Source: Methanobacteriota archaeon (GTDB lineage Archaea; Hydrothermarchaeota; Hydrothermarchaeia; Hydrothermarchaeales; JAADFM01). Taken from it: a DNA stretch of 17,492 bases. This document shows positions 1 through 6,490 of the stretch, piece after piece (within the stretch, counting starts at the first letter, position 1; each line of letters opens with the position of its first letter). The translations under genes were made by a program, and so were the position numbers. The notes beneath the pieces are model-generated. The model had not been told where the DNA came from, made no database searches, and saw only the letters and a program-made list of their open reading frames with translations. Where the stretch lies: contig JAADFM010000134.1 in the NCBI GenBank assembly GCA_013152845.1, forward strand, positions 1 through 17,492. Direction: 5' to 3'.

Positions 1-151
1 AGGTCGCCCCGCCCCATACCTCCAGGCTGTAGAAGCCCACCTGGTCCATGGCCTCCACGATGGGCTCCATGTGGCGCATGCGCATCCTGGTGGCCAGCAG
101 GGACTGGTGGGCGTCTCTCAGTGTTAAATCCGTTATCTTGACCTTTGCCAT
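1..151 (-). CDS. pycB: Pyruvate carboxylase subunit B / oxaloacetate decarboxylase alpha chain, N-terminal part (partial)
   Basis: The reading frame begins with ATG at 151-149 and runs off the left edge, giving 50 residues. They contain [17 protein letters not shown] and [12 protein letters not shown], the start of the TIM-barrel carboxyltransferase domain shared by pyruvate carboxylase subunit B and oxaloacetate decarboxylase alpha. In this family the early Asp and the following Arg-Asp-His-Gln stretch help bind the metal and substrate, and the enzyme moves CO2 between carboxybiotin and pyruvate/oxaloacetate. An AGGAG ribosome site lies a few bases upstream and a TATA-like element is at 184-192. 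The gene is divergent from the OapA-type GTPase gene. The family is secure. The choice between the anaplerotic carboxylase (more likely in an archaeon) and the decarboxylase cannot be made without the rest of the gene and its biotin-domain partner. Confidence 0.88.
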   Translation of the reverse strand, partial: MAKVKITDLTLRDAHQSLLATRMRMRHMEPIVEAMDQVGFYSLEVWGGAT

Positions 152-183
152 GTTATCTCCTTTGAATAGAAAGGCATGTGGGG

Positions 184-192
184 TTATATAAT
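184..192 (-). promoter_or_regulatory. TATA-like promoter of the pycB-like gene
   Basis: Read on the minus strand this is ATTATATAA. Its centre is about 27 bp upstream of position 161, so transcription would start just before the AGGAG ribosome site of the 151-1 gene. Position and composition fit an archaeal TATA box. No start site has been mapped. Confidence 0.5.
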
Positions 193-221
193 TTGCGATT
201 GACAGGGCTTGCAGCCCACAA

Positions 222-230
222 TTTTTATAT
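222..230 (+). promoter_or_regulatory. TATA-like promoter of the oap/que gene run
   Basis: TTTTTATAT is preceded by the A-containing ACA and lies about 35 bp upstream of the ATG at 261. A start near 250-253 would leave a very short leader holding AGGTG (251-255). It is the only clear TATA-like element facing the 261-2968 genes, which suggests one transcript for all five. Confidence 0.5.
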
Positions 231-260
231 GGAGGAATGCAATATCTCATAGGTGCTTGA

Positions 261-905
261 ATGTTAGAAGGCCTGAAGAAGAGTTTGAGAAAAATCACCC
301 GAATCTTCAAGAAAAAGAAGAAGATTCAGCTCGGTTTTTACGGTCCCGTCAATGCCGGCAAGACCACCCTGGCCAACAGGATATCCTTGGACTGGCTGGG
401 CGAGGAGGTCGGGGCGGTCTCCGAGATTCCCCACGAGACCCGGAGCATCCAGAAGGGGAGCATCCAGAAGGTGGAGGACGTGAACATAGAGACCGAGAAG
501 GGTTCCATGCACATGAACATCATCGACCTGCCCGGCATCGCCACCCAGGTTGATTTCAAGGGCCTCCAGGAGTACGGGCTCGAGGAGGAGGAGGCCAAGG
601 AGCGGGCCAAGGAGGCCACCAAGGGGGTCATCGAGGCCATAAAATACCTGGACAACGTGGACGCCGTCCTGGTGGTCATGGACGCCTGCGAGGACCCCTA
701 TACCCAGATCAACATCACCATCATCGGGAACCTGGAGGCCAGGGACATCCCCCTCATCGTGGTCGCCAACAAGATAGACAAGGAAGAGGCAGACCCCAAA
801 GCGATAGAGAACGCCTTCCCCCAGCACGTGGTTGTCCCCATCTCGGCGGCCACAGGGGAGAACCTCGATAAGCTCTACGAGGCTATCCAGGAGCACCTTT
901 ACTAG
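261..905 (+). CDS. Era-like small GTPase (OapA/ArvA type)
   Basis: This is a 214-residue single-domain P-loop GTPase. Visible motifs are G1 GPVNAGKT at 28-35, a candidate G2 threonine at 60, G3 DLPG at 89-92, G4 NKID at 170-173 and G5 SAATG at 195-199. It lacks the KH domain of bacterial Era. Residues 6-21 are very basic and partly amphipathic, which would suit binding to a membrane or nucleic acid. From memory, the euryarchaeal family next to DUF2073 and zinc-ribbon genes is called OapA (origin-associated protein) in Haloferax. It has also been described as the vesicle-forming GTPase ArvA. The order GTPase-DUF2073-Zn-ribbon here matches that cluster. The ATG at 261 follows AGGTG with good spacing. 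GTPase identity is certain. Its role in this organism is inferred from family and neighbours. Confidence 0.93.
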   Translation: MLEGLKKSLRKITRIFKKKKKIQLGFYGPVNAGKTTLANRISLDWLGEEVGAVSEIPHETRSIQKGSIQKVEDVNIETEKGSMHMNIIDLPGIATQVDFKGLQEYGLEEEEAKERAKEATKGVIEAIKYLDNVDAVLVVMDACEDPYTQINITIIGNLEARDIPLIVVANKIDKEEADPKAIENAFPQHVVVPISAATGENLDKLYEAIQEHLY

Positions 906-917
906 GAGTGGTCAAAA

Positions 918-1346
918 ATGGATATACGACTCGATTTCATCTCGGCCGAGGTCCTCAGGAACAGGTCCACACCAGAGAAGATATCCTTCATCCTGGAGAG
1001 GATCAAGGAGAACGTGATAGTGGTCCTGGAAGAGGGGCTCACACCCCAGGAGGAGACGGGCCTCATCGAGGCCACCATGAAGGACACCAAGGATTTCCAC
1101 GGCATCGAGTTCTACAGGATGGACCACACCGTAACCGGCCTCAGGGAGAGGATAGCCAGTCTCATCGCCGGTAAAAAATCTGGTCTGACCATCGTCGGGC
1201 CCACCCGCATCGTGGAGGCCATAAAGAGGGAGCCCGACTACATCTCCATGTTCGCAAAGGTGGAGGCCTCGAAGAAGAAGACCAGGGCGAAGAAGACAAA
1301 GAAGAAGCCAAAGAAGAAGGCATCTAAAGAGGGTAAAAAGGAATGA
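918..1346 (+). CDS. DUF2073 protein (OapB/ArvB type)
   Basis: This 142-residue protein has a compact N-terminal domain, about residues 1-110, containing RLDFISAEVLRN and TIVGPTRIVEAIK. The DUF2073 assignment rests on this domain and on its position directly after the Era-like GTPase. Residues from about 115 to the end form a lysine-rich tail with repeated AKK/PKKK units, probably disordered and able to bind nucleic acid or acidic lipid. The ATG at 918 follows AGGAGTGG, which overlaps the end of the GTPase gene (12-bp gap), so the two are probably translated from one mRNA. The biochemical function of DUF2073 is not known to me. Genetic linkage suggests it works with the GTPase. Confidence 0.82.
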   Translation: MDIRLDFISAEVLRNRSTPEKISFILERIKENVIVVLEEGLTPQEETGLIEATMKDTKDFHGIEFYRMDHTVTGLRERIASLIAGKKSGLTIVGPTRIVEAIKREPDYISMFAKVEASKKKTRAKKTKKKPKKKASKEGKKE

Positions 1347-1357
1347 GGGTGTAGGAA

Positions 1358-1738
1358 TTGCCCCACAGATGCACCAAATGCGGCCGGGTATACCCCAAGG
1401 GCGCCAGGGAGCTCCTGGAGGGTTGCGAATGCGGCAACCGGCTCTTCATGTTCTTCAGGAAGATTACAGACGAAGAGGCCGAGGCCCTCAAAGGAAAGGA
1501 TACCAGGGAGATAATCGACCAGAAACTGGTTGAGAAACTCCAGAGGAAGCCCCGCACCGACGACGAGATATGGAACATAAAGGCCGAGGACGGGGTCTAT
1601 GAGATAGACGTCGCATCATTGATGATGAAGGAGCCCATCATAGTGGCCGGGGACGAGGGGAGGTACATCCTGAGCCTGTCGTCGGCCTTCAAGAAGGGGG
1701 GAAAGCAGGTCAAATACACCAAGAGAAGGAAGAAGTGA
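1358..1738 (+). CDS. Zinc-ribbon protein (OapC/ArvC type)
   Basis: This 126-residue protein opens with a zinc ribbon: C5-x2-C8 (HRCTKCGRVYPKG) and C23-x-C25 (GCECGNRLF). An acidic, probably helical segment follows (EEAEALKGKDTREIIDQKL). A small beta-rich C-terminal part comes next and ends in a basic tail (KYTKRRKK). The start is TTG at 1358. This choice puts the ribbon at the N terminus, as in the family, and is supported by GAGGGTG at 1345-1351 with suitable spacing; no in-frame ATG sits there. It is the third member of the conserved GTPase-DUF2073-Zn-ribbon group. The stop at 1736-1738 is one base before the queD ATG, so it is probably cotranscribed with queD. Its molecular role is unknown. 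Confidence 0.85.
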   Translation: MPHRCTKCGRVYPKGARELLEGCECGNRLFMFFRKITDEEAEALKGKDTREIIDQKLVEKLQRKPRTDDEIWNIKAEDGVYEIDVASLMMKEPIIVAGDEGRYILSLSSAFKKGGKQVKYTKRRKK

Positions 1739-1739
1739 G

Positions 1740-2216
1740 ATGAAGATCGTTCTGGACGGCTGGAGGCTGGGGCTGCGTTTTTCTGCATGCCACCTGATAG
1801 TCGAGCACGAGAAATGCGGCAGGCTCCACGGCCACACCTATACCCTCAACGTCCTGATTGAAGGCGACCGGGACGAAAAATACGGGTTCGTCGTGGACTT
1901 CATCGAGGTCAAGGCCCTCATCCGCTCCCTCATGGAGGAGGTGGACCACAGGGTGCTGATGCCCGGGCTGAACGAGAACGTCAGAATCGAGGAGCGGGAC
2001 GGGGAGGTCGAGGTCATGGTCCTGGACAAAAGGTACGTCTTCCCCTCTTCCGACGTGGTGTTCCTGCCCATCCGTAGTCTCAGCGCCGAGGACCTGGCCG
2101 GCTACTTCCTCCAGCGGATAAGGGAAGGCCTCTCCCGCTACAAGAACATACACGCCATTGAGGTGGGGGTGGACGAGGGGGCAGGCCAGGGCGTCCGGGT
2201 CAGGGCAGAGGTCTGA
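1740..2216 (+). CDS. queD: 6-carboxy-tetrahydropterin synthase QueD (6-PTPS family)
   Basis: This 158-residue member of the 6-pyruvoyl-tetrahydropterin synthase family would convert dihydroneopterin triphosphate to 6-carboxy-tetrahydropterin. That step leads to preQ0 and archaeosine in tRNA. Zinc ligands are H18 (FSACH), H30 and H32 (LHGHTY), and C26 (KCGRLHGH) is the catalytic cysteine. The later motifs VVDFIEVK and VDHRVL match the family, the second carrying the catalytic histidine. A long insert at about residues 74-108 (DGEVEVMVLDKRYVF region) is typical of archaeal members. The gene starts one base after the zinc-ribbon gene and is followed after 2 bp by queE, so pathway context agrees. 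A biopterin-type synthase is possible by fold, but the queE neighbour makes QueD much more likely. Confidence 0.92.
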   Translation: MKIVLDGWRLGLRFSACHLIVEHEKCGRLHGHTYTLNVLIEGDRDEKYGFVVDFIEVKALIRSLMEEVDHRVLMPGLNENVRIEERDGEVEVMVLDKRYVFPSSDVVFLPIRSLSAEDLAGYFLQRIREGLSRYKNIHAIEVGVDEGAGQGVRVRAEV

Positions 2217-2218
2217 CC

Positions 2219-2968
2219 ATGGCAGGTGACGGGGCGAATCTTGCAGAAGTCTTTTCGTCCTTCCAGGGCGAGGGGTTCTTTGCGGGACGGCGGCAGATAT
2301 TCATAAGGTTTGCGGGCTGCAACCTCAACTGCAACTACTGCGACACACCTGACTCCAGGATGGCCCGGGAGACCTGCAGGCTGGAGAAGGTCCCTGCATC
2401 CGGGGTCTTCGAGGAGATACGGAACCCGGTCTCCCACGAGGTCCTGGGGAGGATTATCGATAAGCTCTCCACCCCCGACCTCCACAGCATATCCCTCACC
2501 GGCGGCGAGCCCCTCCTCCAGGCCGATTTCATAAAGGACATGGCGGCCGATGTCCCCCTCTATCTCGAGACCAACGGGACCCTTCCCGAGGGGGCAAGGA
2601 AGCTGGCGGGACGGCTAAAGTTCGCCGCCGTGGACATAAAGCTCCCGGAGCACGACTGCGGCGACTGGGACGAGGTCTATGCCAGGGAACTGGAGACCAT
2701 CGACATCCTGAAGTACAAGTGCTTCACCTTCGCCAAGGTGGTGGTCTTCAGCACCACGAGGCCGGAGACCATCACCAAGCTGGCAGCCGACCTGGCCGGG
2801 GTCTGCCCCCCCATCCACCTGGTCATCCAGCCCGTTACCGCCGTGGGCGATATCCTACCCCCGTCGGTTACCGAGCTCATGACCCTCTCCGAAGCCGCTG
2901 GCCGCCACCTCCAGAACGTCCAGGTACTCCCCCAGGTCCACAAGACGGCAGACGGCGGGTGGCTCTAG
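2219..2968 (+). CDS. queE: 7-carboxy-7-deazaguanine synthase QueE (radical SAM)
   Basis: This 249-residue radical SAM enzyme should rearrange 6-carboxy-tetrahydropterin, the QueD product, to 7-carboxy-7-deazaguanine. The [4Fe-4S] cluster ligands are C34-x3-C38-x2-C41 (GCNLNCNYCDT). The SAM-contacting TGGEPLLQ is at 94-101. The N-terminal FSSFQGEGFFAG is a QueE signature, and LVIQPV lies near the C terminus. Length is normal. The ATG at 2219 follows GAGGT at 2207-2211, inside the end of queD. The stop TAG shares the sequence CTAG (2965-2968) with the stop of the convergent DHH gene, so the two genes overlap by 4 bp. The rest of the pathway (QueC, archaeal transglycosylase) is not in the window. 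Confidence 0.93.
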   Translation: MAGDGANLAEVFSSFQGEGFFAGRRQIFIRFAGCNLNCNYCDTPDSRMARETCRLEKVPASGVFEEIRNPVSHEVLGRIIDKLSTPDLHSISLTGGEPLLQADFIKDMAADVPLYLETNGTLPEGARKLAGRLKFAAVDIKLPEHDCGDWDEVYARELETIDILKYKCFTFAKVVVFSTTRPETITKLAADLAGVCPPIHLVIQPVTAVGDILPPSVTELMTLSEAAGRHLQNVQVLPQVHKTADGGWL

Positions 2969-3939
2969 GGCGCCAGGCGTTTTTCCATCATCTCCAGGGC
3001 GAGTTTTACGGCATCTTCGAGGCGGTCGTCCCGCCCCCTGGCCCCCGCGGCCCCGGCGTGGCCCCCGCCGCTTCCGCCCAGGAGGCGGCCGAGTTCAGGC
3101 ATGATGTCCGAGCCCAGGCTGATGCCGGTCTCCCGGACGAACCTCCCCCTGGCCCTACCGTGGATGCGCACCTCGCCGCCGTCTCTTGACGCCACCAGGG
3201 CGCAGTCGGCCCCGAGGTGCAAAAGGTGCATGGCGGCAGAGGAGGCGAAGGCATTGACCCGGGAGGTGACGACAAGCCAGTCGCCGAAGCGGTGGAGCTC
3301 GGCGCGCTGGGCAGCCTTCAGGTGGGCCGTCCGCCTGGAGATGTCCTCCGGGACCTGGAGGAATCCGTTGGCATCCTCCAGCTCAAGGCCCGAGGTCTCA
3401 AGGAGGTCGGAGAGGACGTGGATGGTCCCGCCTGTGGCATAGCGCAGCCGGGCAGAATCTGCCATGATGCCGCACAGGAGGGCCAGGGCCGCATCCCTGT
3501 CATCCCGGATATGGTCCCTGAGGTAGGGGTAGAGGATCTCGCAGGTCGAGGAGGCCGCCTCCCTGACCAGGTACAGGTCTGCCACCTCCCTGGTGTCGGG
3601 ATGGGGGGCGTGGTGGTCGATGACGGCAATGAAGTCGCCGAGCTTTGTTGGGTCCAGTGGCCCTATCTGGTCCAGGGTGGGGGTGTCCAGGAGGAAGAGG
3701 TAGCCGGCCCGCTCTCCGGCCCGGGGCAGGGTCTCCTCGCAGAGGGCGTCCAGCAGGAGCCTGCCGTAAGCCGACGGTCCGCCGGGCACCACGATGGAGG
3801 TCCCGGCCTCGGGGGCGATGCCGGCCAGGTACCTCTTCAGCGCCACCGCACTGCCCAGGGCGTCCAGGTCCGCATTGATGTGGGTCAGTATGAGTATCCT
3901 GCCGGTGAATCCCTCGATATCCTCTAGGAGGTCCTTCAT
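2965..3939 (-). CDS. DHH/DHHA1 family phosphoesterase
   Basis: This 324-residue protein has the full set of DHH motifs. Motif I is THINADLDALGSA (H20, D24, D26), motif II LLDTP (D85), motif III VIDHH (D108, H109, H110) and motif IV MADSARLRY (D161). The C-terminal DHHA1 domain ends with the glycine-rich GSGGGHAGAAG at 289-299. The family uses two Mn2+ ions to hydrolyse phosphodiesters or phosphomonoesters. NrnA-like members degrade nanoRNA or pAp, while others act on cyclic dinucleotides or serve as exonucleases. As the last gene of an exosome operon, a role in finishing RNA degradation is attractive but inferred. It starts 2 bp after the prefoldin beta gene. Substrate cannot be decided from sequence. 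Confidence 0.9.
   Translation of the reverse strand: MKDLLEDIEGFTGRILILTHINADLDALGSAVALKRYLAGIAPEAGTSIVVPGGPSAYGRLLLDALCEETLPRAGERAGYLFLLDTPTLDQIGPLDPTKLGDFIAVIDHHAPHPDTREVADLYLVREAASSTCEILYPYLRDHIRDDRDAALALLCGIMADSARLRYATGGTIHVLSDLLETSGLELEDANGFLQVPEDISRRTAHLKAAQRAELHRFGDWLVVTSRVNAFASSAAMHLLHLGADCALVASRDGGEVRIHGRARGRFVRETGISLGSDIMPELGRLLGGSGGGHAGAAGARGRDDRLEDAVKLALEMMEKRLAP
2979..2984 (+). terminator. Weak T-run after queE
   Basis: GTTTTT follows the GC-rich GGGCGCCAGGCG about 11 bases after the queE stop. Archaeal transcription can stop at T-runs alone. It lies inside the last codons of the convergent DHH gene, where it encodes part of EKRLAP, so it may be coincidental. Confidence 0.25.
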
Positions 3940-3941
3940 CG

Positions 3942-4310
3942 TCAGCCGGCCCTGGCCGCTCCCTGACCTGCGGGCCGCAGCTGGGCCTGGAGCTTCTCCT
4001 GCATCTCCTTGAGGCGCTTCTGCATCTTCTCCTCCTGTTTCTGGAGGGTCTTTATCCTCAGGTCAAGGACCTCCTTGCGCTCGGCCAGGTCCTTCTCAAG
4101 GGTGGCCTTGTCGCTTCTGAGGAGCAGGCCGCCGACGCTCTTGTAGACCTCGGCGTCCTCGGAAAGCTTCCCGAGCTCCTCCATGCTGCGCTCCACCTCC
4201 CTCAGCTGGACCTCCATCTGCACCCTCTGGGAACCCATGGCCTGGACCTGCTGCTGTATCTGCTGGAACTGGGCAAGCATGTGCTGTACTTCCTGGGGGA
4301 TATGTTCCAT
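3942..4310 (-). CDS. pfdB: Prefoldin subunit beta
   Basis: This 122-residue protein is mostly two long heptad-rich helices flanking a short hairpin (KSVGGLLLRSDK), the fold of beta-type prefoldin. Prefoldin is a hexamer of two alpha and four beta chains that holds unfolded proteins and passes them to the thermosome. The start MEHIPQEVQ at 4310 is chosen because it follows GGAGTGAT, which overlaps the pcc1 stop, and matches the usual family N terminus. A longer in-frame start at 4355 would add 15 residues inside pcc1 and is unlikely. The C-terminal tail (QLRPAGQGAARAG) is probably disordered. It sits between pcc1 and the DHH gene, as in other archaeal exosome operons. Confidence 0.93.
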   Translation of the reverse strand: MEHIPQEVQHMLAQFQQIQQQVQAMGSQRVQMEVQLREVERSMEELGKLSEDAEVYKSVGGLLLRSDKATLEKDLAERKEVLDLRIKTLQKQEEKMQKRLKEMQEKLQAQLRPAGQGAARAG

Positions 4311-4315
4311 ATCTA

Positions 4316-4561
4316 TCACTCCTTCTCCATCAGTTTGAGGATGAGCTTCATCCACCGGGAGTAGGTATTGACCCCTGCCCGGAATGCGGCCCGGTCGTCC
4401 CCTTCGATGAGGAGGGTCATCCTGGGACCGTCTATCTCGAGGGCCTCCCGCCCCCGGTCCCCGGGCCCGTCCTGGAGCTCCGGCTGGAGGGCCCCGAAGG
4501 CGACCCCGGCATCGCGCTCGTCGTCGAACTGGATTGCAATCTCGGCTCTTGCCAGGACCAT
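4316..4561 (-). CDS. pcc1: KEOPS complex subunit Pcc1
   Basis: This small gene of 81 residues lies inside a longer open frame that extends upstream to 4816. Only the part from ATG 4561 looks like protein: MVLARAEIAIQFDDERDA, then MTLLIEGDDRAAFRAGVNTY and SRWMKLI. This beta-beta-alpha pattern ending in an NTYSRW-like helix is that of Pcc1 / CTAG-Pcc1 proteins. Pcc1 is the dimerising subunit of KEOPS, which with Kae1, Bud32 and Cgi121 makes N6-threonylcarbamoyladenosine at position 37 of tRNAs. The start follows AGGT and lies 2 bp past the rpoP stop, and the stop is 5 bp before the prefoldin ATG. Archaeal exosome operons often hold this gene between rpoP and prefoldin. Identity is by motif and position. 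Confidence 0.85.
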   Translation of the reverse strand: MVLARAEIAIQFDDERDAGVAFGALQPELQDGPGDRGREALEIDGPRMTLLIEGDDRAAFRAGVNTYSRWMKLILKLMEKE

Positions 4562-4563
4562 CT

Positions 4564-4701
4564 CTACCTGGCCTTCACCTTCTTTACGACCTTGGGCCGG
4601 TCCTTGAATATCATCTTGTGGCCGCAGAAGGGACAGCGGAGGGTACCCCTCTCCTGGAGGTTCTCCACCACCTTCCCGCATTTCCCGCACCGGTACACCA
4701 T
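4564..4701 (-). CDS. rpoP: DNA-directed RNA polymerase subunit P (Rpb12-like)
   Basis: This is a 45-residue gene starting at ATG 4701. The product begins MVYRCGKCGKVV and has a zinc ribbon C5-x2-C8 / C23-x2-C26 (LRCPFCGHKM), followed by a basic tail (KDRPKVVKKVKAR). This is the whole of archaeal RpoP, the counterpart of Rpb12, which sits on the Rpo3/Rpo10 side of RNA polymerase. Family length is about 45-50 residues. The ATG follows GAGAGGT, which overlaps the end of the L37Ae gene (3-bp gap). The TAG stop is 2 bp before the pcc1 ATG. Small size makes it easy to miss, but the cysteine spacing, basic tail and operon position leave little doubt. Confidence 0.93.
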   Translation of the reverse strand: MVYRCGKCGKVVENLQERGTLRCPFCGHKMIFKDRPKVVKKVKAR

Positions 4702-4704
4702 GGC

Positions 4705-4974
4705 TTACCTCTCCTCTTTTATCCTCTTGAGGGTCCTTTCCGCAATGCCGGCGGCAGCGGTCTTGGGCAGGTACGCCCCTCCGGTGTACTTTGCGCCGCA
4801 CTTGCGGCAGCTCCATATACCGCTGGCAAGCCTTTTGACACCCATCTTCTTGCAGACCGGACAGCGGTGCAGCGGCCTCTGCTTCTTCTCGATTTCAAGC
4901 CATTTCTTCCTGGTACGCATCCCGTACCTGGGCCCGAACTTCCCTGAGATTCCTGCCTTCTTCGTCCTTCTCAT
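4705..4974 (-). CDS. rpl37ae: 50S ribosomal protein L37Ae (eL43)
   Basis: This 89-residue ribosomal protein begins RRTKKAGISGKFGPRYG, a highly conserved start. It carries a C4 zinc finger C38-x2-C41 / C56-x2-C59 (HRCPVCKK, WSCRKCGAKYTGGAY). It binds 23S rRNA in the large subunit. The start at 4974 follows AGGTGAG, which overlaps the TAG of rrp42 (11-bp gap). L37Ae between rrp42 and rpoP is a standard part of the archaeal exosome superoperon and ties RNA processing to ribosome and polymerase supply. Length is normal and nothing is unusual. Confidence 0.97.
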   Translation of the reverse strand: MRRTKKAGISGKFGPRYGMRTRKKWLEIEKKQRPLHRCPVCKKMGVKRLASGIWSCRKCGAKYTGGAYLPKTAAAGIAERTLKRIKEER

Positions 4975-4985
4975 CGTCTTCTCAC

Positions 4986-5765
4986 CTAGAGGAGTTTTCG
5001 GAGTTCTTTCGCCTTCTCTTTGGATTTATTAACGAGCTCCAGGATTTCCTCCTGGGTGAAGGTCCCGGGCCCGCCCTTCTGCATGGCGCAGATATCACCG
5101 TCCTGGTTGGTCCCGATGGTGAGCCTGGCGTCCAGGACCTGCTCCTCGTTGAGGTTCGGGTCCAGGACGATGCCCTTGCCTATCTTGACGAAGGTTGTCT
5201 CCATGGGCTTGTCCCTGACCGGGAGTGGGCCGGTCTTCTCTTCGTAGATTACCATCTCGTCCTCGTACTTCGGCATCTGGGTGTTGAGCAGTGCCGCTAT
5301 GGCGGCCAGGGTACCGCAGTCGAAGAGGTTGCCGTCGTAGTCCAGGATGTGCAGGTCAAGGAAGGCGATCCAGACCGCCTCCTTCTCGGTTATGCAGAGG
5401 GCGTCGAAGTCAACGGCCCCGGATTCCCGGATGACCCTGTCGATTACCCTGGCGACCTCGATGGCCTCCTGGCTTGGCGGTCCCTTCTCGAATGTTGGGG
5501 CTGCAAGTGGGATGAGCTCCGCACTGGTGGTGAGCACCCCCGAGGACGGCGTGTCCGAGTAGGGCTCCCCGACTATCAGCTTCACCCCGGCGGCCACCAG
5601 GGTGTTCCCCATGGTGACCTTGGCCGAGCCGTCGGCCTTCTGGTAGATGCCTGTCTCGATTTCGATGGGCCTGTACTCGTCGAAGCCCCGGCCGTCTATC
5701 CTCTTGCCCTCTGCGATGAGGGAGGCTATGTAGTCCCTCTCGACCTCTGATATGATGTCTTCCAT
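4986..5765 (-). CDS. rrp42: Exosome complex subunit Rrp42 (RNase PH-like, non-catalytic)
   Basis: This 259-residue RNase PH-fold protein pairs with Rrp41 in the hexameric ring of the archaeal exosome, the 3'-5' RNA phosphorolysis and tailing machine. Family features include RIDGRGFDEYRPIEIETG near the start, GSAKVTMGNTLV, DTPSSGVLTTSAEL and the central SGAVDFDALCI. Rrp42 is inactive by itself but supplies RNA-binding and structural contacts to the Rrp41 active site. The ATG at 5765 lies 2 bp after the rrp41 stop, with GGAGGCGAC overlapping the end of rrp41. The C-terminal helix is lysine-rich (NKSKEKAKELRKLL). Length is typical. The assignment over Rrp41 rests on lack of the catalytic aspartate motif and on gene order. 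Confidence 0.97.
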   Translation of the reverse strand: MEDIISEVERDYIASLIAEGKRIDGRGFDEYRPIEIETGIYQKADGSAKVTMGNTLVAAGVKLIVGEPYSDTPSSGVLTTSAELIPLAAPTFEKGPPSQEAIEVARVIDRVIRESGAVDFDALCITEKEAVWIAFLDLHILDYDGNLFDCGTLAAIAALLNTQMPKYEDEMVIYEEKTGPLPVRDKPMETTFVKIGKGIVLDPNLNEEQVLDARLTIGTNQDGDICAMQKGGPGTFTQEEILELVNKSKEKAKELRKLL

Positions 5766-5767
5766 CT

Positions 5768-6490
5768 CTAGTCGCCTCCGCCGTACTTCTCTATGAGGGC
5801 CTCTTTCTGCTTCTCATAGACCTGGTAGCAGCCCTCGACCGCGAGCTTGAAGGCCCGCTCGAACTCGTCGCCTTTGAGGTTCCCGTCCATCTGGAGGAGG
5901 GTCACCTCCCCGGTCTTCGGGATTATGGCCACCGGGAGGTCTGCCGAGCCGAAGTTGTCCTCTATGTCGAAGAGGTCCAGGACGATCTCGCCGTCCACCT
6001 TGCCCGCGGCACAGGCGGGCACCAGACTCTTCATGGGAATCCCTGCATCGGCCAGGGCCACAGAAGCCGCCGTTATCCCGGTGCACCTGGTCCCGGCCTG
6101 GGCCTGGAGGATCTCGATGAAGATGTCGATGGCGGTCCTGGGGTAGAGGTTGGTCAGGACCACCGGCTCGAGTGCCTGCCGGGTCACCAGGGATATCTCC
6201 TGGCTCCTCCTGTCAGGACCGGGGCGCTTCCGGTCTATGACCGAGAAGGGTGCCATGTTGTAGTAGGTCCTGAGGACCGCCCTGTCAGGGCGCATCATGT
6301 GTTTCGGATGGACCTCCCTGGGGCCGTAGCAGGCTGCGATGACCTTGTTGCCGCCCCATTCGAGGTAGGCGGAACCGTCCGCGCGTTTCAATACCCCTGC
6401 CTTTATCTTCAGGGGTCTCAGTTCATCGACCGCCCGTCCGTCGAGGCGCTTACCGTCGATGATGAACTTTTCTGGCTGTCCAACTTTCAT
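5768..6490 (-). CDS. rrp41: Exosome complex subunit Rrp41 (catalytic)
   Basis: This 240-residue RNase PH-type subunit is the active 3'-5' phosphorolytic chain of the archaeal exosome. The phosphate-binding segment [18 protein letters not shown] is at 133-150. The catalytic-region aspartates fall in LFDIEDNF and SADLPVAI (D178, D184), and the RNA-binding arginines are in DRRSQEIS. The N-terminal [20 protein letters not shown] is the usual family start. The ATG overlaps the rrp4 stop (ATGA, 6487-6490), indicating translational coupling of the cap and ring subunits. The stop lies 2 bp before rrp42. All key residues I expect are present, so it should be catalytically competent. Confidence 0.97.
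   Translation of the reverse strand: MKVGQPEKFIIDGKRLDGRAVDELRPLKIKAGVLKRADGSAYLEWGGNKVIAACYGPREVHPKHMMRPDRAVLRTYYNMAPFSVIDRKRPGPDRRSQEISLVTRQALEPVVLTNLYPRTAIDIFIEILQAQAGTRCTGITAASVALADAGIPMKSLVPACAAGKVDGEIVLDLFDIEDNFGSADLPVAIIPKTGEVTLLQMDGNLKGDEFERAFKLAVEGCYQVYEKQKEALIEKYGGGD

Noticed and set aside
152..260. Replication origin next to the OapABC-type genes
   Set aside because: Only 109 bp of intergenic DNA, with two promoter-like elements, no repeated origin-recognition boxes and no orc1/cdc6 gene in the window.
4311..4355. Longer start for prefoldin beta
   Set aside because: The extra 15 residues overlap pcc1, and the ATG at 4310 has the better ribosome site and the family N terminus.
4562..4816. 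Upstream half of the open frame that contains pcc1 (4316-4816, minus)
   Set aside because: It overlaps rpoP and L37Ae in another frame, has low-complexity Gly/Glu/Arg composition and no family resemblance. Pcc1 sequence starts only at 4561.
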